A DNA stretch of 64,000 bases from Zoroaster sp. YZ-2022 (GCA_029582265.1 CM055816.1:7006047-7070046), one strand, 5' to 3'; shown: positions 11,164 through 23,715, counted from the first letter of the stretch. The notes: generated by a model not told the origin, from the letters alone. Numbers and translations: made by a program.

Positions 11164-14100
11164 TTTGACAAAATGTTCAAATTTTCAAAGTACTTTTTGC
11201 AAAAATCTTGACCACCATCCATTTTATGGAAAAATGTGAAATACATCCACCACGTTTGCTGTCCAAATCGGACAAATATCACAGATTTTCCTTTAAAAGG
11301 CGATAGAGGACACACAGGGGCGTAGCGAAGGCATTTTCTTGGGGGGGGGGGGTGGAAGCCAATTTGCCGACTGATATCAGTGGCAATATTTTTTGTGGGT
11401 AAGTTTACCGACACAACACTAATATGGCCAGACAAATGTACTTCCCCCAAAATGGACCGGGTGTGAGGGGGGGGGGGGGGGCAGGGGAACTGTCGCCTGA
11501 AACCCAGCTTTTTCCGTGAGTAAAATACATTATTACAAAGTATACTAGGCAAAATCTTCAGTGCTTAGAAAACATTTGCAGTCGGCAAATCCATAGCTCT
11601 AGGTTTGTTGACTGCAAATGTATTTTGGACCAACCATTGTTCGAGTACCTTTGATGGTTCGTTTGCCGACTGAGGCTCGAAATGTCGACTGAGAAAAAAT
11701 ATTGGGGAGGGGGTGACGCTATCCCAGAATAACAGATTTCATGCCAAACATGTCTGCTTGGGCAAGGTTACCTGGCACTAACTTTTAGATTGTAATAATT
11801 AACGTTAGCAGATCAAAAGTTGACAAGAAGAAAAACTGCCCCTATTTGTAAATGTTGAGTTAAAATAATAAAGCGATCAGGATGCACCACAGAGCGTCCA
11901 AAGTCAAAATATTTTCGTGACTCTGAATACAGTAAGGCAGGCCCTACACCGTATATCAATAATTGTCCGCTACTATTTTGATGGCCCATACAAGATCATG
12001 ACCAAAATAATTAAGCATGCCTACCCTGAATCCTCAGGAGTATTCTATAGTTTTTCTTGCAGCCCCATCAAAAGTAAAAGACGTCGTCATAAAGTGCTCA
12101 GAATACACTGTTTATAGCATCATTAGCCAGAATATTTCACAAACTTGAAACTCTCATAATTGCATAAGAGAGCGCCTAGAATCAACACATTTCCTCAAGT
12201 GGGCCCGCTTGGAGCCCCTGAAGCTCGTTTTGAGCTGGATTTAAAATAAATAAAATACCTGGAATTAGGCATATCAATAGAAAAGTTAGGTTTTCGTTAC
12301 GTGTTCGTTACTAATCTAGGTCAGCCTAAACTGCACACGATCAGGTTGGAGAGCGAACATCCTTGCCATTATGACGCTCGATATGCATCTTCATTGTGTC
12401 TTCATTGTGTTCCAGGAATCTTAGGAATTCTTTAGAGGATTTGAGGGGGGGGGGGCGGGGGGCGGGGGGGGAGAGGTCCGTTAACAAAATAACAAGTGTG
12501 TTAGTGTATAGGGACATTTTTTGGGGTGGCACTCTGCCACATATCGAGCATGGTGTAATCCTTGCAGTGCTCGTTGTACCTGGAAGTAGGTACAATAAAC
12601 AATGGATGGTTTGAGGCTCCATTGCAGCGGTGCCCTGCTGTGAAGCAACCTAGGATAACAAAAATGTCAAAGAATTTCAAACTCCATGAAAGGGTTGCTC
12701 TCCACCCTTTTGTAATCCCATCCATAAAGAACTGAGTAAAAAACATTTAAAACACTCTGAAATTGTATGCCCTCGTTTCATAATTGAGTTCGTACAGACA
12801 CAAGCATGCATCTTCATAGCGTTAGGCATGACATTGAGGTTAAAGGCCACTACCAAACAAAAGAGGGCGCTAGCAGTAATTAGAAGTAGTTCTCGTTGTA
12901 AACAGAAATTAATCATTGTTTTCGGTCAAGCAGCGCTGGTTGTAGGCGTATATATAACAACGCGAAGTGTGTCAATAAAGCGGTATTCGCCGTTGCATAT
13001 CGGGCTGTCAAATAATGAAAAACATCTTTTGAAAAGATGTATCTTCACTTGAATGACTCAATGCTGTGTTGATCATCCTAGATTATATTAAATTTTGAGT
13101 TGTGGCAGCATTTTACCAACATGCGATACAACGACAAGCGATCAGGGGGCGTAGCCAAAGGGGGGTAATTCCCTGAATACAAGATGATAGTAACCTGCCT
13201 AATTGTGTCTGTTTGCAAGGGCAACCTCGCTTTCAAATGTCATTGATTTTTAAGTTAATTAATGGAAATATAACTATATCTATTTTATTTATTCCTTATG
13301 TTAGGATGAACTTTTCTTTGGAACTATCAGATTATTGGGCTTTCTCGCTGGTGCATGCAGCATGTAAGCTACAGAGTGTGGTTGTGAGAATTTCACTTTC
13401 GTATTAATTATCGTGAATAAGGCGACTAGATAATATAGGCTGTACAGAAAAAAATTGTATGCGTTTTCAAACGCCAATGTTATTCCTTCAGTTTAACAAA
13501 AAAACAATTACATTCCCTTTGAGAATTTGAAAATTAACATAAACCATTAAAAAATCATGCCAAAATAAACAGGCAACACTGCAGCATTAACGTGAAAATA
13601 AGTGTTTACATTTTATTTTGGTTCTAACTTTTTGGGCGTAAAGTTGGAAAATTAATTCTCCCGCCCCGTAGAAAAAAATCCAAGCTACGCCATTCGAAAA
13701 ATACTGCAAACGTAAACAGGATATTATTTAAAATAATTATTTCCAATTTTACATTGTAAATTATTTGTCTTTACTCTGAACTATTTAGATCCCCCAAAAT
13801 CGCTTATATCGCATTTGTTTTCAATTTTGTTAAATTACTCCTTGTTATACGGAATGATTGACTGCAAGCCCATGCTTTACCATACAGAGTAAAACAATGC
13901 GACTCGCACGACGAAACCCGAAAAATTAAATGGAACATTTTTTTGTTCAACGCTGAGATGCAATACCGCCCTCAAGAGGCTGAAACTTTGTTATTACAGA
14001 CCAGTCCACATGTTTTTAAATTTATGCCAAAACTCAAAAGCTGCTCCAAAATTCGTAAAATATGAGTTTTCCTCAGTATTTTGCAGTTGCTAAGGTAATC

Positions 14101-14631
14101 TTGAAACTTAAAATACTTTTTAAGGATTTTATGGAGATTTCTGGATCGGGAAACTATAAAATATTTTCTTTTTACTGAAATGATACTGTGTAGTGTAGGC
14201 CTACTGTAACGTTAACCATTTTCCTTCCTCCATGCGTTAACGTTACTGTCTGTGTTAGTGATAGTGCCGGTTTTGCAGATAATGCATTATAAGTTATATA
14301 ACATTACATGTCTTTGTCCTTACATTCCCATTGATTGGATGATACTGTTTCGTAGAGCCTAAAGTGATAAGACACCGACAATGATTGGGTAGAATGTCGT
14401 ATCTGGCCGCCACTATTTTTCATTAAATATAGCCAATAAATAATGTAATCTTACCTACATCATACCTGGTAAGGTGGAGAACATGATATGGATGATGATG
14501 GACATATACTTCAAATTATTCCAGGATATTTATTTCATGAAAAATCAGGCATTTTTAGTATACGATTACGCTGTCGATGACTTCCTCAGTCATGTCAGTC
14601 TGATCTTGTAAATTCCACAATTACTACTAGT
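11164..14631. other. Repeat-poor non-coding DNA with G-runs
   Basis: No gene was supported. Poly-G tracts lie at about 11341-11352, 11467-11480 and 12446-12472. Phrases such as GGGGCGTAGCGAAGG (about 11318) and GGGGGCGTAGCC (about 13145), with GCTACGCCATTCG near 13684, resemble ends of decayed hAT-type elements, but no matching target duplications were found. Confidence 0.45.
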
Positions 14632-14850
14632 AATAAACCCTGTCATGGTAATATGCGCCATGTTTTTGACGGGGCAAAATTGTTTATTTCGAACATTCGT
14701 TGCCGTCTGCGACCCAGCGCTCGAACTTCACGCACGCGTCTGGAATGTATGTGAAGTTCGAGCGCTGGGTCGCAGACTGCAACGAGTGTTCGAAATAAAC
14801 AATTTTGCCCCGTCAAAAACATGGCGCATATTACCGTGAAAGGGTTTATT
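14632..14850. mobile_element. Foldback MITE with 100-bp arms
   Basis: Two arms of about 100 bp (14632-14731 and 14751-14850) are near-perfect inverted copies around a 19-base loop. Each arm contains ATATGCGCCATGTTTTTGAC, GGGGCAAAATTGTTTATTTC and GACCCAGCGCTCGAACTTCA. Outer ends read AATAAACCCT on both strands. No clear target duplication was found, so the superfamily is unassigned. Similar open frames on both strands are only a consequence of the palindrome. Confidence 0.9.
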
Positions 14851-17416
14851 GAATTAGTTACCAACACAGTCATTGTACATGCATTAGTGGCAACTACATG
14901 TATAATAGTAGGGTTTTCAGGTGAAAAATTATTCCTAAACCAATATGGTCAATATTTATATCAAATTAAAGGTCTTGATGAAAGAAATACAATGGTTTTT
15001 AAATCAAGAAAATCGGACGAGTAGTTTTTGAGGAATCCTGTTTTATTTAATCAAATATACAGCATTTGATGAAGTGCGACTGTCCATACACTGTGTACAT
15101 CCCTAATGACACCAAAACCGTTGAATCAGCCTACACACACCGTGATACACATGCACAGCGTTCGTGCTCGTTTCCCTCATAAGAGCTTTTGAAAGGGTGT
15201 AAAAAATACACTCTCCGCTCAAAACTAAACAAAATTACGGCTCAAAACTTTCACATATGATAGAAAAGAGGTGTAAAATTCATTCAGACACCGCTCTTAC
15301 CTTTCAACTTGAAGATTTCACCTCGAAAAAACGGTGTTTACTTTTTATCTCTTCGTAACTTCGGTTGTAGAGTAGTTATGGAGATCGAGCAAGCATGGGT
15401 ATGTAAAGGAGCCCTTTGAATCAATAGGGAAATCCGTTTTCATGTCAATCACAATGTACTCGGGTGCGGAGACAGCTCCGAAGTGGATGCCCTCAGCAGA
15501 GCGCGGCAAATTTTACGGGCTGAATGCGCCCGATCTCGGAACACTTCGCGAAAGGCTGGGCGGGACGAGAGTGGTTCATTCATAAAAATCTAGGCTTTCG
15601 CACGTACTTCCGATTGCTATTTTACGTACATTGTTAGATAGCTGAAACTATTAGCTTTCCAATGAGCTGTTACATGTAAGATTTCGACAGGTAAAAGTAA
15701 TAGAATTTTTTGATTTAATATTTTGATGTTTTTTGTTGCGGGCGATGCGCTGTGCGTGTGGAGGGCTTCGGTCAAGCACGTACGAACTGAAAACCCTACT
15801 ATAAGGTTTATTGCAAATAAAGCAACTGCCGCAAAGCATACTAGGCCTACTAGTAGTACTTACTAGGATACAATTTGGGGCATAGCGGCTTATGTGACGT
15901 CAACAATATTTTGTTTGTTTGCACGGCACGCAGTGGCGCTGTTGCGCCCACAGACATCCCATGATTCCTTGCAGCCGCTATTTGCGATAAACCTTATGGA
16001 ATTACATAGTGTAGGCCTACTTTATATAAATTGCTGTATTCTAAAAATATGTTTGGAAAGTATGTCAAACCCAACAGCCACTGCACGTCTTTGTGCACAA
16101 TGACTGTTAACTATATTTAAGCATGTTTTTTTAGCAGACAAAATGGCCAACATCTCACTGGATGTGAATACATTCAATGCTCAAAATCTCCCAATAAAAA
16201 ATATCGTTTCCAATCTTCACTTGACGACACTTGGGCTTGGCTCTTTTAAAGAAAAATCTGTGATATTTGTATAGAAAAGAAGGTTAAAAAGAACTATATG
16301 TTGCCAAATATCAATGTTGTACCTTCCTTTATTTCAACTGAAGGATGTGATCTTGATTCCAATGAAAAAAGCAAGGAAATTGTCTCAGTAACAAAAAACA
16401 CAAGTTTAAGACAATATTTGTTTTTCATATTCTCCATAATATTCTACTATAGACCAAGTAAACAACAAAGAATTTAGAATCGAAGTCCTTGTTCACTTAA
16501 GGAGCATGTCTATTTGAGAATCCATATAAAAAATCATTTCAAAATGCAAAGCATTAATATTTTAGGCCTAGACGTTTTTGTTTTTACAGACAGCAGCTGG
16601 CAGACAGCATAGTAGAACAATAAAATCACATATGTTCAGTAACCCTGACGATATCAAATTGTTTTGGTAGCCCATAATCATTGGCCATGGTATCATCTCA
16701 ATATGATATTATCTTCTTGGTACATGTACGTGGACTTCACCACCAAAAATGCCAAAAATGATTATAGCGGACCTTGGTCACTGAAATATGAAATACTTTT
16801 AAATCAAAGTATTATGTTACAGTGACAATAAACATTTCCCAAAACGAATCGATATAATTATACTTGGGTCAAAATTTAAAATAAATCACTTCAAAATGAG
16901 CTGAGTGTTTTTTAGTTTTTTCTGGTCGGTTAGGGTTTGACATCAACGGTGATCTGCTGGCCAAAATCCAGTTAAAATTAAGCCGGACTAGTTAAAACCC
17001 TTTCCAAGTTGTTCTAAGACTACAATGAATCCTCTTTTTAAATTGCACATTTTATGATATTTCTTGAAAATGAGTGTTGAGGTGAACGTATGTTGTACCT
17101 TCCCATTAAGTCAATTTAAATAAAAGTTCAAATGTATTCTGCGTCAGAATAAATATGAAAAATCTTTTAAATTCACTTTAAATAAATTAACTCAAATGAC
17201 ACACTGTAATAAGCTGTAACTTTCCAATTTGGTTAGAATATTTATACTTGTAAAAGCAGTTTTGCCAACATTACCAAGGTTTGTACATGTTTCTTCCCTT
17301 TAACATTAATGTAAAACCCAATAAGATTTTAGCTTTGTTTGTATTTATTTACAAATTGCTTATTATCTGTTTCTTTTATAGTTTTTTTGTGGGCGTTGTT
17401 GTCGTCTTTGCACAAG
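14851..17416. other. No gene seen
   Basis: AT-rich DNA with a locally GC-rich patch at about 15460-15580 whose origin was not recognised. Short frames show no domain. TAGGCCTAC motifs occur near 15843 and 16012. Confidence 0.45.
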
Positions 17417-17537
17417 GTAAGATTATAGGGTTGATACATGTAGTGGCCTACACTGTACATATGATAGAGCTCGAGAAGTACTGTCTGGGGAGACAGAATG
17501 ATGTTAAACAACTACTAGCATAGGACCAGCTAGTCTT
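17417..17537. repeat. 109-bp tandem repeat, left outlying copy
   Basis: One diverged copy of the unit found at 18668-19432 (shared AGAAGTACTGTCTGGGGAGA and CAACTACTAGCATAGGACCA). It was separated from the main array by the LINE insertion. Confidence 0.9.
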
Positions 17538-18667
17538 TCATTTCATTTCATTTCATTTATTGATTTCACAGGTAGAAAAAACAAATAAACACAAATTTAC
17601 ATTAGATTAACAGAAACAGAAACAAAGGTAGCACCCCTGTAGGATTACAAAAAAAGTAAACTAAATTACTGTCGAGTTGATCTCCTGATGCTACCACTTA
17701 AGAAGTATACAAACATTGAATCATACAAAGAATTATAAATGGCTTTAGGCACACTTTGAGATCTTTTATAAAAATAATATTATAATAAAAATATAAAAAC
17801 TTAAATACTACACAGTTTGAGTTAGGGCATCTGCTAGGCCAGGGACTAATAAATGTTTTCTAAGTGAATTAACAAATAAAGATAAACTATAAATAACTGT
17901 TTCTTTAACATCTGTTGGTAGCACCTCCCATAATCTAGGGAATCTATAAAAAAGAGAATGATGAGCAGCATTGGACCTTGCCATTTGATGAGAAAACTTA
18001 ATAACTTCAGTATGTCTACGATTAACATGGATTAGATCAATAGGAATGTCAAATTTATTATATAAACATTTAATAGCAAACACAATTGAAAGGAAATGAA
18101 TTCTATTGTTTAAAAAGGGAAGACCCAACTTGACACACCTGTCAGAATACACAATTTCACTATTGGAATTAATTAAAGCCTTTCTCGGCAGGCCTAAACA
18201 AAAACGGGTGAAACGTCTTTGTACCTTCTCAAGCGTTTCTTGCTGGGTAGTAAGGACAGGGCACCAGACGGGGGCTGCATACTCAAGTATGGGTCTGCTA
18301 ATTGAGCGATAAAGTGAAATAAGAATTTTAGGGTCCCTAGTTTTAACTACTCTACCAATAAATCCATTTAGCCTTGTGGCTTTTGAAGCAACATTGCTAA
18401 TATGGGTTTTCCAGCTTAAGTCCCTAGAAATAATAACACCAAGGTATTTGTAGTTATCAACATTTTCCAAAGTGTAATCACCAATATTGTACAGTGGTTT
18501 AGCAGGATTTCTAGAACGGGTCACAGTCATTAGCTTACATTTATTTGGGTTTAAAGCCATACAGTTTAAATTACACCAGGTGTTTATGTGCTGCAGATCA
18601 TTCTGGAGTGTCACTTCATCATCTGGAGTTTTAATAACTCTATACAAAACAGTGTCATCTGCATATT
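17538..18667 (-). mobile_element. 5'-truncated LINE (CR1/Jockey-like) inserted in tandem array
   Basis: Transcribed leftward. The 3' end is a short-repeat tail (TGAAA)n next to 17538, typical of CR1/L2-like LINEs. The 5' end is truncated exactly within the RT domain, near 18667. On the left the host repeat stops at CTAGTCTT and on the right it resumes with GATGTAAG, so little or no target duplication is visible. Confidence 0.88.
17808..18667 (-). pseudogene. LINE ORF2 C-terminus beginning at the RT YADD motif
   Basis: The protein starts HQYADDTVLYRVI, the catalytic RT motif, then LNPNKCKLMTVTRSR, YKYLGVIISRDLSWKTHI, LYRSISRPILEYAAPVWCP and RRFTRFCLGLP, in the usual order for the thumb and C-terminal region of CR1/Jockey-group LINEs. 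It ends with the expected Arg/Leu-rich tail (FYRFPRLWEVLP ... VNSLRKHLL). About 285 codons are open without a stop, so the copy is fairly young. It lacks the endonuclease and most of the RT, and so cannot move itself. Confidence 0.92.
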
Positions 18668-19432
18668 GATGTAAGATCATAGGGTTGATATAGGCCTACA
18701 TTATAGAGCTCTAGAAGTACTGTCTGTGGAGACAGAATGATGTTAAACAACTACTAGCATAGGATCAGCTAGTCTTGATGTAAGATTATAGGGTTGATAT
18801 AGGCCTACATTATAGAGCTCTAGAAGTACTGTCTGGGGAGACAGAATGATGTTAAACAACTACTAGCATAGGACCAGCTAGTCTTGATGTAAGATTATAC
18901 ATACATTGTAGGGTTGATATAGGCCTACATTATAGAGCTCTAGAAGTACTGTCTGGGGAGACAGAATGATGTTATACAACTACTAGCATAGGACCAGCTA
19001 GTCTTGATGTAAGATTATAGGGTTGATATAGGCCTACATTATAGAGCTCTAGAAGTACTGTCTGGGGAGACAGAATGATGTTATACAACTACTAGCATTA
19101 GGACCAGATAGTCTTGATGTAAGATTATAGGGTTGATATAGGCCTACATTATAGAGCTCTAGAAGTACTGTCTGGGGAGACAGAATGATGTTAAACAACT
19201 ACTAGCATAGGACCAGCTAGTCTTGATGTAAGATTATAGGGTTGATATAGGCCTAGATTATAGAGCTCTAGAAGTACTGTCTGGGGAGACAGAATGATAC
19301 TAGCATAGGACCAGCTAGTCTTGATGTAAGATTATAGGGTTGATATAGGCCTACATTGTAGAGCTCTAGAAGTACTGTCTGGGGAGACAGAATTATACTA
19401 GCATAGGACCGGCTAGTCTTGATGTAAGATAC
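18668..19432. repeat. 109-bp tandem repeat, main array (~7 copies)
   Basis: The unit starts GATGTAAGATTATAGGGTTG, contains TATAGGCCTACATTATAGAG and CTCTAGAAGTACTGTCTGGG, and ends GACCAGCTAGTCTT. The last two copies have lost about 12 bases (TGTTAAACAACT) and the third carries an ACATACATT insertion. Confidence 0.95.
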
Positions 19433-19760
19433 ATAGTTTGTGTTACATTGCATGCACCACACAATCCGCTTCACAGGATCCACCACGAGCAAGCACTGTA
19501 TAGTCTGCAAACCTGACTCACGACAACCCAGACACGTAGATACTGACCACCTGAAATAACGTCTTGATTATTTCGTATGTTGCTCTGAAATTATCAGCAA
19601 TTTAGTTTTGGATATATGTAAACTTTTAAATAGAAACTGGAATGGAACAAAAAAAATTGTTCTTTTAGTATCAAATTGTTTCAAAAGTAAAAATTATATG
19701 GCAACCTTATAAATATTGAATCAGTTAGATAAAAGTCTAACACTACAGACAAATCATTTT
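19433..19760. other. No gene seen
   Basis: Unremarkable AT-rich sequence between two tandem arrays. Confidence 0.4.
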
Positions 19761-20095
19761 ACCCACAGTATAATGGTGTATCCAGTATCAGTTAGTTACT
19801 AACTAAATAATCAAGATGTTTTTTTTACCCACAGTATAATGGTGTATCCAATACCCGTTACTAACTAAATAATCAAGATGTTTTTTTTACCCACAGTATA
19901 ATGGTGTATCCAATACCCGTTACTAACTAAATAATCAAGATGTTTTTTTTACCCACAGTATAATGGTGTATCCAATACCCGTTACTAACTAAATAATCAA
20001 GATGTTTTTTTTACCCACAGTATAATGGTGTATCCAATACCCGTTACTAACTAAATAATCAAGATGTTTTTTTACCCACAGTATAAATAATCAAG
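19761..20095. repeat. 62-bp tandem repeat (~5 copies)
   Basis: The unit begins ACCCACAGTATAATGGTGTA, continues TCCAATACCCGTTACTAACT and ends in AAATAATCAAGATG plus a T-run. The first copy is diverged and the last truncated. T-run length varies between copies. Confidence 0.93.
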
Positions 20096-21088
20096 GTGTC
20101 AGGATTGTGAGTGAGTCAGGTTTGCGTATATTGTTAATGTACGTACAGTATACAATGTAACAGTAACTGCGTCTTGGTTTAAAACTAAGGACCAGCCTTG
20201 CTATTGCTGAAGTGATCACATGATTAAGTGAAACAAGAACGGCTGTCTGTAGCAATTTATCAACAACAACTAGAACTATTGTGAAGCAATCTTTCACAAT
20301 GAATCTGAACTAGCCAAAGCTGCTTTGTGGAACAGACTAGACCCTAAAACATTCCTGTTTTAGGGTATGTCAATGGGCAATTTCATTGTTACTCACATTA
20401 CATTTTTGAGGTTTCGGGCCCACTCTTTAATGCCACATTATATTTGTTACATCTACGCCATAAAGAGAAAAAGACATTTTATGTATGTGAACAAATGTAA
20501 TGTTCACGAGTAACCAGCATTTTTCTTTTATGTAGCGTTTTTATAACAAACTTCTGAATTTTTTTTGTGCCGAGTACGGTCTGGTTATAATGCATGCAAC
20601 TACTTTGAAAAAAAAAAATATATATATATATATACAAGTAAGGAAGTTATGGAATTAAGAGTAGGCCCAATACATCAAAAATATAACATGAGTAACCATG
20701 GTATCGCCCCAATGAATTCACCCTAAAAAACATTTAATTCACAAAATATAGACATGTGTTTGATAGCAAATTTAAGATGATGATTATGTTATTGTTTTAC
20801 TGATGAGTGCATCCTATACAAAAGTAAAACAATTATTTTAGACTCATTTTGTAGGATTCACCGACATTTGTTTATCAAGTAAGTATCTAGTTTAATTGTT
20901 GAAATGTTTATCCTCGCTACATGTATAGCATGTTACTCAGGGACATTCCTGGTTTGAAATATTTGTATTCATAATACATATATTGACTACATGAAGAATG
21001 CCAGCTGGCCACCGCTGACAGCGCCCCCTATTGATAGATCTATGCCAGGGAATAATGTGTGTTTACATTTTGTATAATTTAACTTTAG
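20096..21088. other. No gene seen; TA microsatellite
   Basis: AT-rich. An A-run followed by (TA)n lies at about 20609-20634. Confidence 0.45.
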
Positions 21089-21196
21089 AGATAACGAGGA
21101 AATGTCTAAAGTGATTTATGAAGAGGACCTACCTGTTGGTTTGTCTCCATCCAACGTGGTCAGATTCAAGCTTTATTTACATCCTGGAATTCAATG
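21089..21196 (+). CDS. Candidate exon X1 of an unrecognised gene
   Basis: Bounded by a good acceptor (TTTAACTTTAG) and donor (CAATG|GTATGT). One frame is open through the whole exon and reads DNEEMSKVIYEEDLPVGLSP then SNVVRFKLYLHPGIQW. An internal ATG could also be a start. The donor leaves phase 2, completed to Trp by the first base of X2. The composition looks coding, but I do not recognise the protein. Confidence 0.4.
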
Positions 21197-21327
21197 GTAT
21201 GTCAAATCAGTCAGTGTTTCCTGTGAAGTTCATCGCAATATAATATTTGTATCATTGGGAAGATTTTACATAAGTACAAATTGTACTGTCTGTAAACATT
21301 ATGTACAATGTATGTCACCTTGCATGA

Positions 21328-21676
21328 CGCCATGGTCGAGCGGTTTAGTGCATCGGATTTGTGTTCTGATGGCTGAGTCGTCAGAATGTGGGTTCGAATC
21401 CCAACCGCGACCATGGTGCTTGTGTCCTTGAGCAAGACACTTTACCATAATTGCTTCTCTCCACCCAGGGGTAAATGGGTACCTGTGAGGGCAGAGTTGG
21501 TTGTTGTGTTTGATTAGCCCTATATGCGCTGTAATCGCAGCAATTGAGCTATCCCCAGGGAGCTGAGATGGTTTCAGGAATGATTTATGAGCCTGATGAG
21601 CAGGGGTAATAATATTATGTGCCTTGAGCACCAGTTTGGTGGATACGTGTGCTATATAAGTCCACATTATTATTAT
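21328..21676 (+). mobile_element. tRNA-derived SINE (copy 2), near full length
   Basis: The head has box A-like GGTCGAGCGGTTTAGTGCAT and box B GGGTTCGAATCCC (about 21390-21405). The body includes TTGTGTCCTTGAGCAAGACA, CCAGGGGTAAATGGGTACCT, CCAGGGAGCTGAGATGGTTT and GCCTTGAGCACC, ending in TATATAAGTCCACATTATTA with a (TTA)n tail. A possible imperfect target duplication is TCACCTTG / TCACCCTG. Its head matches the SINE at 1.3 kb. Confidence 0.9.
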
Positions 21677-22068
21677 TATCAACATTCACCCTGATAATAG
21701 AAAAATTGAGAGAGATTGGTACTCACAAGGGATTAGCCGGTTATCACACCAGAGATGAGCATCTATGGCTAATGCTGCTGTGTACATGTAAGAGAGGCCA
21801 TTTGTTTTTCAACAGCGTATATTTTGCTATTCTGAATTCAAGACAAAGGGTGTTTAATATTTCACCTCAAGTGGGTTTAATTAATAAAACTTATGTTGTT
21901 TATTTTCTGTATGACATAACCTCTCTAAAAATGGAGAAAGGTCAGTTATTGATATTTGCTTAGAGTTCCTCTTTAAACATATATAGCTGTACCCTTGTGG
22001 TCTAAACTGTCTGGGTCATTTATGAATGATATAAAGTAATCAGATGTAATTTATTTTGTTTATTACAG

Positions 22069-22296
22069 GATTCTGCTCAGCCCGTGCAATGAAGCCTATG
22101 TGATGAACTTGTGTGTAACCTCTACTCAGATGATCATAATCTATACACCAGTACCTCTAACCCTATACCAACCTTTCATACTCACATTCTATCTCAAAGC
22201 GTTTTGATTTCCTTAGAAGCAATGGCTGAACAGATATGCTGTTTGGAAGGACTGACACATGACATTACCACAAAAGAAGCTGCACCCTCTATGCAG
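22069..22296 (+). CDS. Candidate exon X2
   Basis: Acceptor TTTGTTTATTACAG and donor ATGCAG|GTATGT. Read from X1 the frame gives ILLSPCNEAYVMNLC, while the longest open frame gives NLYSDDHNLYTSTSNP ... VLISLEAMAEQICCLEGL ending phase 0. The two frames meet at TTGTGTGTAACC. Dropping one GT dinucleotide would join them, so either the sequence has a 2-base slip or the exon is broken. Unrecognised protein; no repeat similarity seen. Confidence 0.42.
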
Positions 22297-22480
22297 GTAT
22301 GTCTAATGCTTTCCAGTCATTATACTGAATTGCCACAAGGCCCCTGACCATAACACCCCAAAGAAGTACGTGTACATGTATAGCCCATCTGAAAAACAGC
22401 TCAAACTCATTATCCTTTCACCATCTTGTCCCATCACCATTTCCCCCATCACTGTTACGCCCCATCACCATCTCTTCATC

Positions 22481-22612
22481 CCATCTCTTCATCCCATCTC
22501 TTCATCCCATCTGTCCATCCCATCTCTTTATCCCATCTCTTTATCCCATCTGTCCATCCCATCTGTCCATCCCATCTCTTCATCTCATCTGTCTATCCCA
22601 TCTGTCCCCTAA
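22481..22612. repeat. 13-bp CCCATCTSTYCAT minisatellite
   Basis: About ten imperfect copies of a pyrimidine-rich 13-mer (CCCATCTCTTCAT / CCCATCTGTCCAT). Confidence 0.9.
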
Positions 22613-22640
22613 ATCTTCCTCTTTTTCATTGTTTTCTCCC

Positions 22641-23561
22641 TAGGCTTGGGCGATATAATTTTTTTTTCATCCACAATATATCCTCGAACATATATCTTGA
22701 TTTTCGATAATATCACAGTGATTGGGAATTGGTAAGCTATTTCACTTTACAGCAAAATTCATGGAGGCATGGTCTTGTTGCACTGTATAATGTACTCACA
22801 CATGGTGTGCCAGCCAGAGTCACAGACCACCATGGCTAGACAGTGAGATGTAAACATTGTCTACACATTGTTGGATCAAGTACCCCATTCAATCCCCAAC
22901 CCTTAACCCTAACCTTCCCAAATCCTCCAAAATCCTCTTTGCTAAAGTGAAGGATTTTGGAGGATTGAGGTTATTAGGCATACCTTTCCATGGTACACGT
23001 ACATCCATGTTTGTTGTAGTGATTACAAGGTCAGTGCTTGGGTCAGTGGACACTGTTTATTGCTCCATGCATGCAGGGAGGGTCCCTGGCCATGTACATG
23101 TATCACAGATTATAAACACATGTGTGCATACATGTCATGTGCTTGCTTACTACTGAAGGATTTTGGAGGATTCAGGTTATGTGTAAGCAAATGGGCTGAG
23201 GGAGTTAGGGTTAATCGGTGAATGTTAAACAATGCCTGGTCAGACGGCTCCTTTGTGATCTGATAGTTGGCTTACCACAGAAGTAGTTCAATTTCGTTTC
23301 TTACTTTCGAAAGCTGAAAGTTACATTGTATTTTCCATGAAATTTCTGACCCGACTGAACAATCAAGGATTTTTTTTTTAATCGCAATATATATTTTTTC
23401 TTTATGATATATTTTTGTCTTTATGATATATTTTTTCGTAGTGATATATTTTTTCACCGCAATTTGCCGATACCTCGATAATTTGAAAAGTTCTCGATAT
23501 TATAATGAAATAAAAAAATATATTGCGATATTCGATATTATCGTGTTATCGCCCAAGCCTG
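22641..23561. mobile_element. Non-autonomous hAT-type element, 921 bp
   Basis: Inverted ends TAGGCTTGGGCGATA and TATCGCCCAAGCCTG, flanked by a perfect 8-bp duplication TTTCTCCC (22633-22640 and 23562-23569). Eight-base duplications and CAG-type ends are hAT characteristics. The interior is AT-rich, with no transposase. A TTAA-flanked MITE is nested at 22917-23210. Confidence 0.88.
22917..23210. mobile_element. TTAA-flanked MITE nested in hAT element
   Basis: Ends CCCTAACC and GTTAGGG are inverted and flanked by TTAA on both sides (22913-22916, 23211-23214), as for piggyBac-type insertions. It also carries subterminal AATCCTCCAAAATCCTC, whose inverse (GAAGGATTTTGGAGGATT) recurs near the right end. 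Confidence 0.8.
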
Positions 23562-23646
23562 TTTCTCCCTCCATTTTCCCTTCGTATCTTCAGTACCGTT
23601 CATTTATTTTTAATTTCTTGTTTTTTATATGGATTTATTTTGATAG

Positions 23647-23715
23647 TTGGCCGTTAATATCACTACTGAGCTATTTAGTTGGAATGGCAATGCAAGCTGG
23701 GAAACTATCAATCAA
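23647..23715 (+). CDS. Candidate exon X3
   Basis: 69 nt between ATTTTGATAG and ATCAA|GTAAGT, both good splice sites. The phase 0-0 frame reads LAVNITTELFSWNGNASWET then INQ. It follows X2 in phase. Two possible N-glycosylation sequons (NIT, NAS) are visible. No family recognised. Confidence 0.35.

Noticed and set aside
13145..13697. hAT element with ends GGGGGCGTAGCC / GCTACGCCATTCG
   Set aside because: The ends are only partly complementary and no 8-bp duplication flanks them.
14643..14873. Matching ORFs on both strands
   Set aside because: The identical peptides come from the palindromic arms of the foldback element.
17382..17416. 35-nt exon (TTTTTTTGTGGGCGTTG ... CACAAG|GTAAGA)
   Set aside because: Splice-like borders exist, but the donor is part of the 109-bp repeat unit and no partner exon was found.
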